Source of the DNA: an uncultured Candidatus Saccharibacteria bacterium
GTDB lineage: Bacteria; Patescibacteriota; Saccharimonadia; Saccharimonadales; Saccharimonadaceae
Assembly (NCBI GenBank): GCA_937958235.1
Contig: CALFGG010000062.1
Span: forward strand, 1 to 17,025
Reading direction: 5' to 3'
Length of the DNA: 17,025 bases
Numbering within the stretch: position 1 is the first letter of the stretch; the number at the start of each line of letters is the position of its first letter. A program made the position numbers and the translations under genes. Under the pieces are notes generated by a model. That model was not told the DNA's origin and did not search any database. It was given only the letters and a program-made list of their open reading frames with translations. Below, piece by piece: positions 16,412 to 17,025 of this stretch.

Positions 16412-16420
16412 ATTATAGCA
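16412..16420 (-). promoter_or_regulatory. Extended -10 promoter of the prs-UbiA-HAD operon
   Basis: On the minus strand this is TGCTATAAT (hexamer 16412-16417), the same nine bases as the promoter at 5720. Six bases (TAAAGC) precede the prs ATG, implying a transcript that starts on the start codon. It lies in the 38-base gap between the lectin stop and prs, and no terminator separates the two, so read-through from the lectin gene is also possible. Confidence 0.72.
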
Positions 16421-16443
16421 CGATAGAGAAAGAAGAGTGGGTA

Positions 16444-17025
16444 CTAAAGAAATGTTTTCTCTAAACTCCAGATTTGAGCTTTATTGGTGTTGGACCATTT
16501 ATCCCAGATTTGAATCTGTGTACCATAATAAGCAAGAGCGCCATTAACATCTAATGCTTTTTTCTCATCACAAGTGGTATGGAAGAAGAAGCCACCATCT
16601 ACTTGTTCAGCTTGCCAAGTTTGTGAACAGTTGTTATTTCTTTCTGACAGGAGGAAGACTGGTTCATTATTTGAAACGTTGTTGAGATTGAAACTGAGGA
16701 GCTTACCGGAAAGACTGCTTTTAATCTGATATTTATTATTACCTAGATGTTTGATATTCCAGATCTGAGCTTTGTTCTCTTTGGACCATTGGGAATAGAG
16801 TTGGACTTTGGCAAAATCTGCTGGACTGGAGAAAGCAACATCAAGATAGAAGTTTGGATTGAGGGAGGTTTTAATATAATAGTTGCCGTCTTCAATGAGA
16901 GGTTTGATAGGAGCGGGAGTGGAGGCAGGCGCAGGAGTAGGTTCAGGAACAGATTCGATCTTTGAGGCGATTTTCTCTAAACTCCAGATTTGAGCTTTAT
17001 TGGTGTTGGACCATTTATCCCAGAT
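16444..17025 (-). CDS. Ricin-type beta-trefoil lectin protein, C-terminal part (N-terminus beyond window)
   Basis: The visible 193 residues are the end of a carbohydrate-binding, probably secreted or surface protein. They begin in the last strand of one lectin domain (IWDKWSNTNKAQIWSLEK), pass through a Pro/Thr/Ala-rich linker at about 26-42, and finish with a complete ricin-B domain at about 46-190. All three trefoil subrepeats keep the QxW mark: QIW 87-89, QTW 135-137 and QIW 184-186. The sugar-site Asp is seen in the first (Leu-Asp62-Val) and third (Leu-Asp159-Val) subrepeats but not in the second, where LLSF stands. Cys133 and Cys152 in the second subrepeat could form a disulfide, consistent with export. 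The stop is TAG, only three codons after the repeated module. Enzyme or anchor domains may lie upstream, outside the window. The ligand is unknown. Confidence 0.88.
   Translation of the reverse strand: MWDKWSNTNKAQIWSLEKIASKIESVPEPTPAPASTPAPIKPLIEDGNYYIKTSLNPNFYLDVAFSSPADFAKVQLYSQWSKENKAQIWNIKHLGNNKYQIKSSLSGKLLSFNLNNVSNNEPVFLLSERNNNCSQTWQAEQVDGGFFFHTTCDEKKALDVNGALAYYGTQIQIWDKWSNTNKAQIWSLEKTFL
16455..16509. repeat. 55-base direct repeat, copy 1 (lectin gene 3' end)
   Basis: Identical at all 55 positions to 16971-17025. It encodes the closing strand of the last lectin domain (IWDKWSNTNKAQIWSLEK). Sequences diverge immediately on the left side: this copy continues to TFL and the stop, the other into the linker. 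Confidence 0.95.
16971..17025. repeat. 55-base direct repeat, copy 2 (continues past the window edge)
   Basis: Exact copy of 16455-16509, 516 bases away in the same orientation and the same reading frame. The match still runs at the window edge, so the true repeat is at least 55 bases and could include a whole lectin domain. Confidence 0.95.

Noticed and set aside
624..16446. Possible TGA-to-glycine recoding as in Gracilibacteria or Absconditabacteria.
   Set aside because: All genes are full length with the standard code and none needs an in-frame TGA.
16747..16965. A 72-residue plus-strand open frame ending in a Gly/Ser/Arg-rich tail.
   Set aside because: It is antisense to the lectin. The Gly/Arg tail is the reverse reading of the Pro/Thr/Ala linker codons.
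16455..17025. The 55-base repeat considered as a mobile-element end or CRISPR-like repeat.
   Set aside because: There are only two visible copies, in frame within a beta-trefoil coding sequence, with no inverted ends and no transposase nearby.

Overview
The window looks like a surface-glycan locus from a bacterium with a small, low-GC genome. The best guess is Candidatus Saccharibacteria (TM7) or another member of Patescibacteria/CPR. This is inferred from the gene mix (a multi-domain ricin-type lectin, several glycosyltransferases, very large polytopic membrane proteins of obscure family), tight gene packing, and operon-head promoters whose -10 box sits almost on the start codon. No ribosomal RNA, tRNA, mobile element or CRISPR array was seen, so the taxonomy is not proven. 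The genetic code appears standard: the 13 visible gene ends are 11 TAA, 2 TAG and no TGA, and no gene needs TGA read as an amino acid.

Layout from left to right. (1) Bases 1-1436, minus strand: ATPase (cut by the window edge) and permease of a Wzm/Wzt- or TagGH-type polysaccharide ABC exporter. (2) 1499-2437, plus: a family-2 glycosyltransferase (GT2), ending in a perfect hairpin terminator shared with the convergent operon. (3) 2505-5692, minus: an operon of a GT4 glycosyltransferase, a GT2 glycosyltransferase and galE, with an extra promoter in front of galE. (4) 5739-13995, plus: a four-gene operon of a fused GT2-GT4 enzyme and three large multi-pass membrane proteins resembling GT-C glycosyltransferases, ending in a second perfect hairpin. 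(5) 14051-16405, minus: prs (PRPP synthase), a UbiA-family phosphoribosyltransferase and a HAD phosphatase, with gaps of 8 and 1 bases. (6) 16444-17025, minus: the C-terminal end of a secreted-type ricin-B lectin with an exact 55-base direct repeat.

How the parts may work together (inference). Cytoplasmic GT2 and GT4 enzymes and the fusion would build a lipid-linked glycan from nucleotide sugars, with GalE supplying UDP-galactose, and the ABC pair would export it. Prs, the UbiA protein and the HAD protein form a plausible short route from ribose-5-phosphate through PRPP to polyprenyl-phosphoribose phosphate and then polyprenyl-phosphoribose, the kind of lipid-linked pentofuranose used by GT-C enzymes outside the membrane (as decaprenyl-phosphoarabinose is in mycobacteria). 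The three GT-C-like proteins are the natural candidate users. No initiating phosphoglycosyltransferase, Wzx/Wzy, UDP-galactopyranose mutase or DprE1/DprE2 gene is present, so the pathway is incomplete here.

The most notable regulatory feature is a recurrent TGn-TATAAT-type box 6-10 bases before the ATG of five operon-leading genes that lack a Shine-Dalgarno sequence, while most internal genes have one. This suggests leaderless mRNAs for operon heads.
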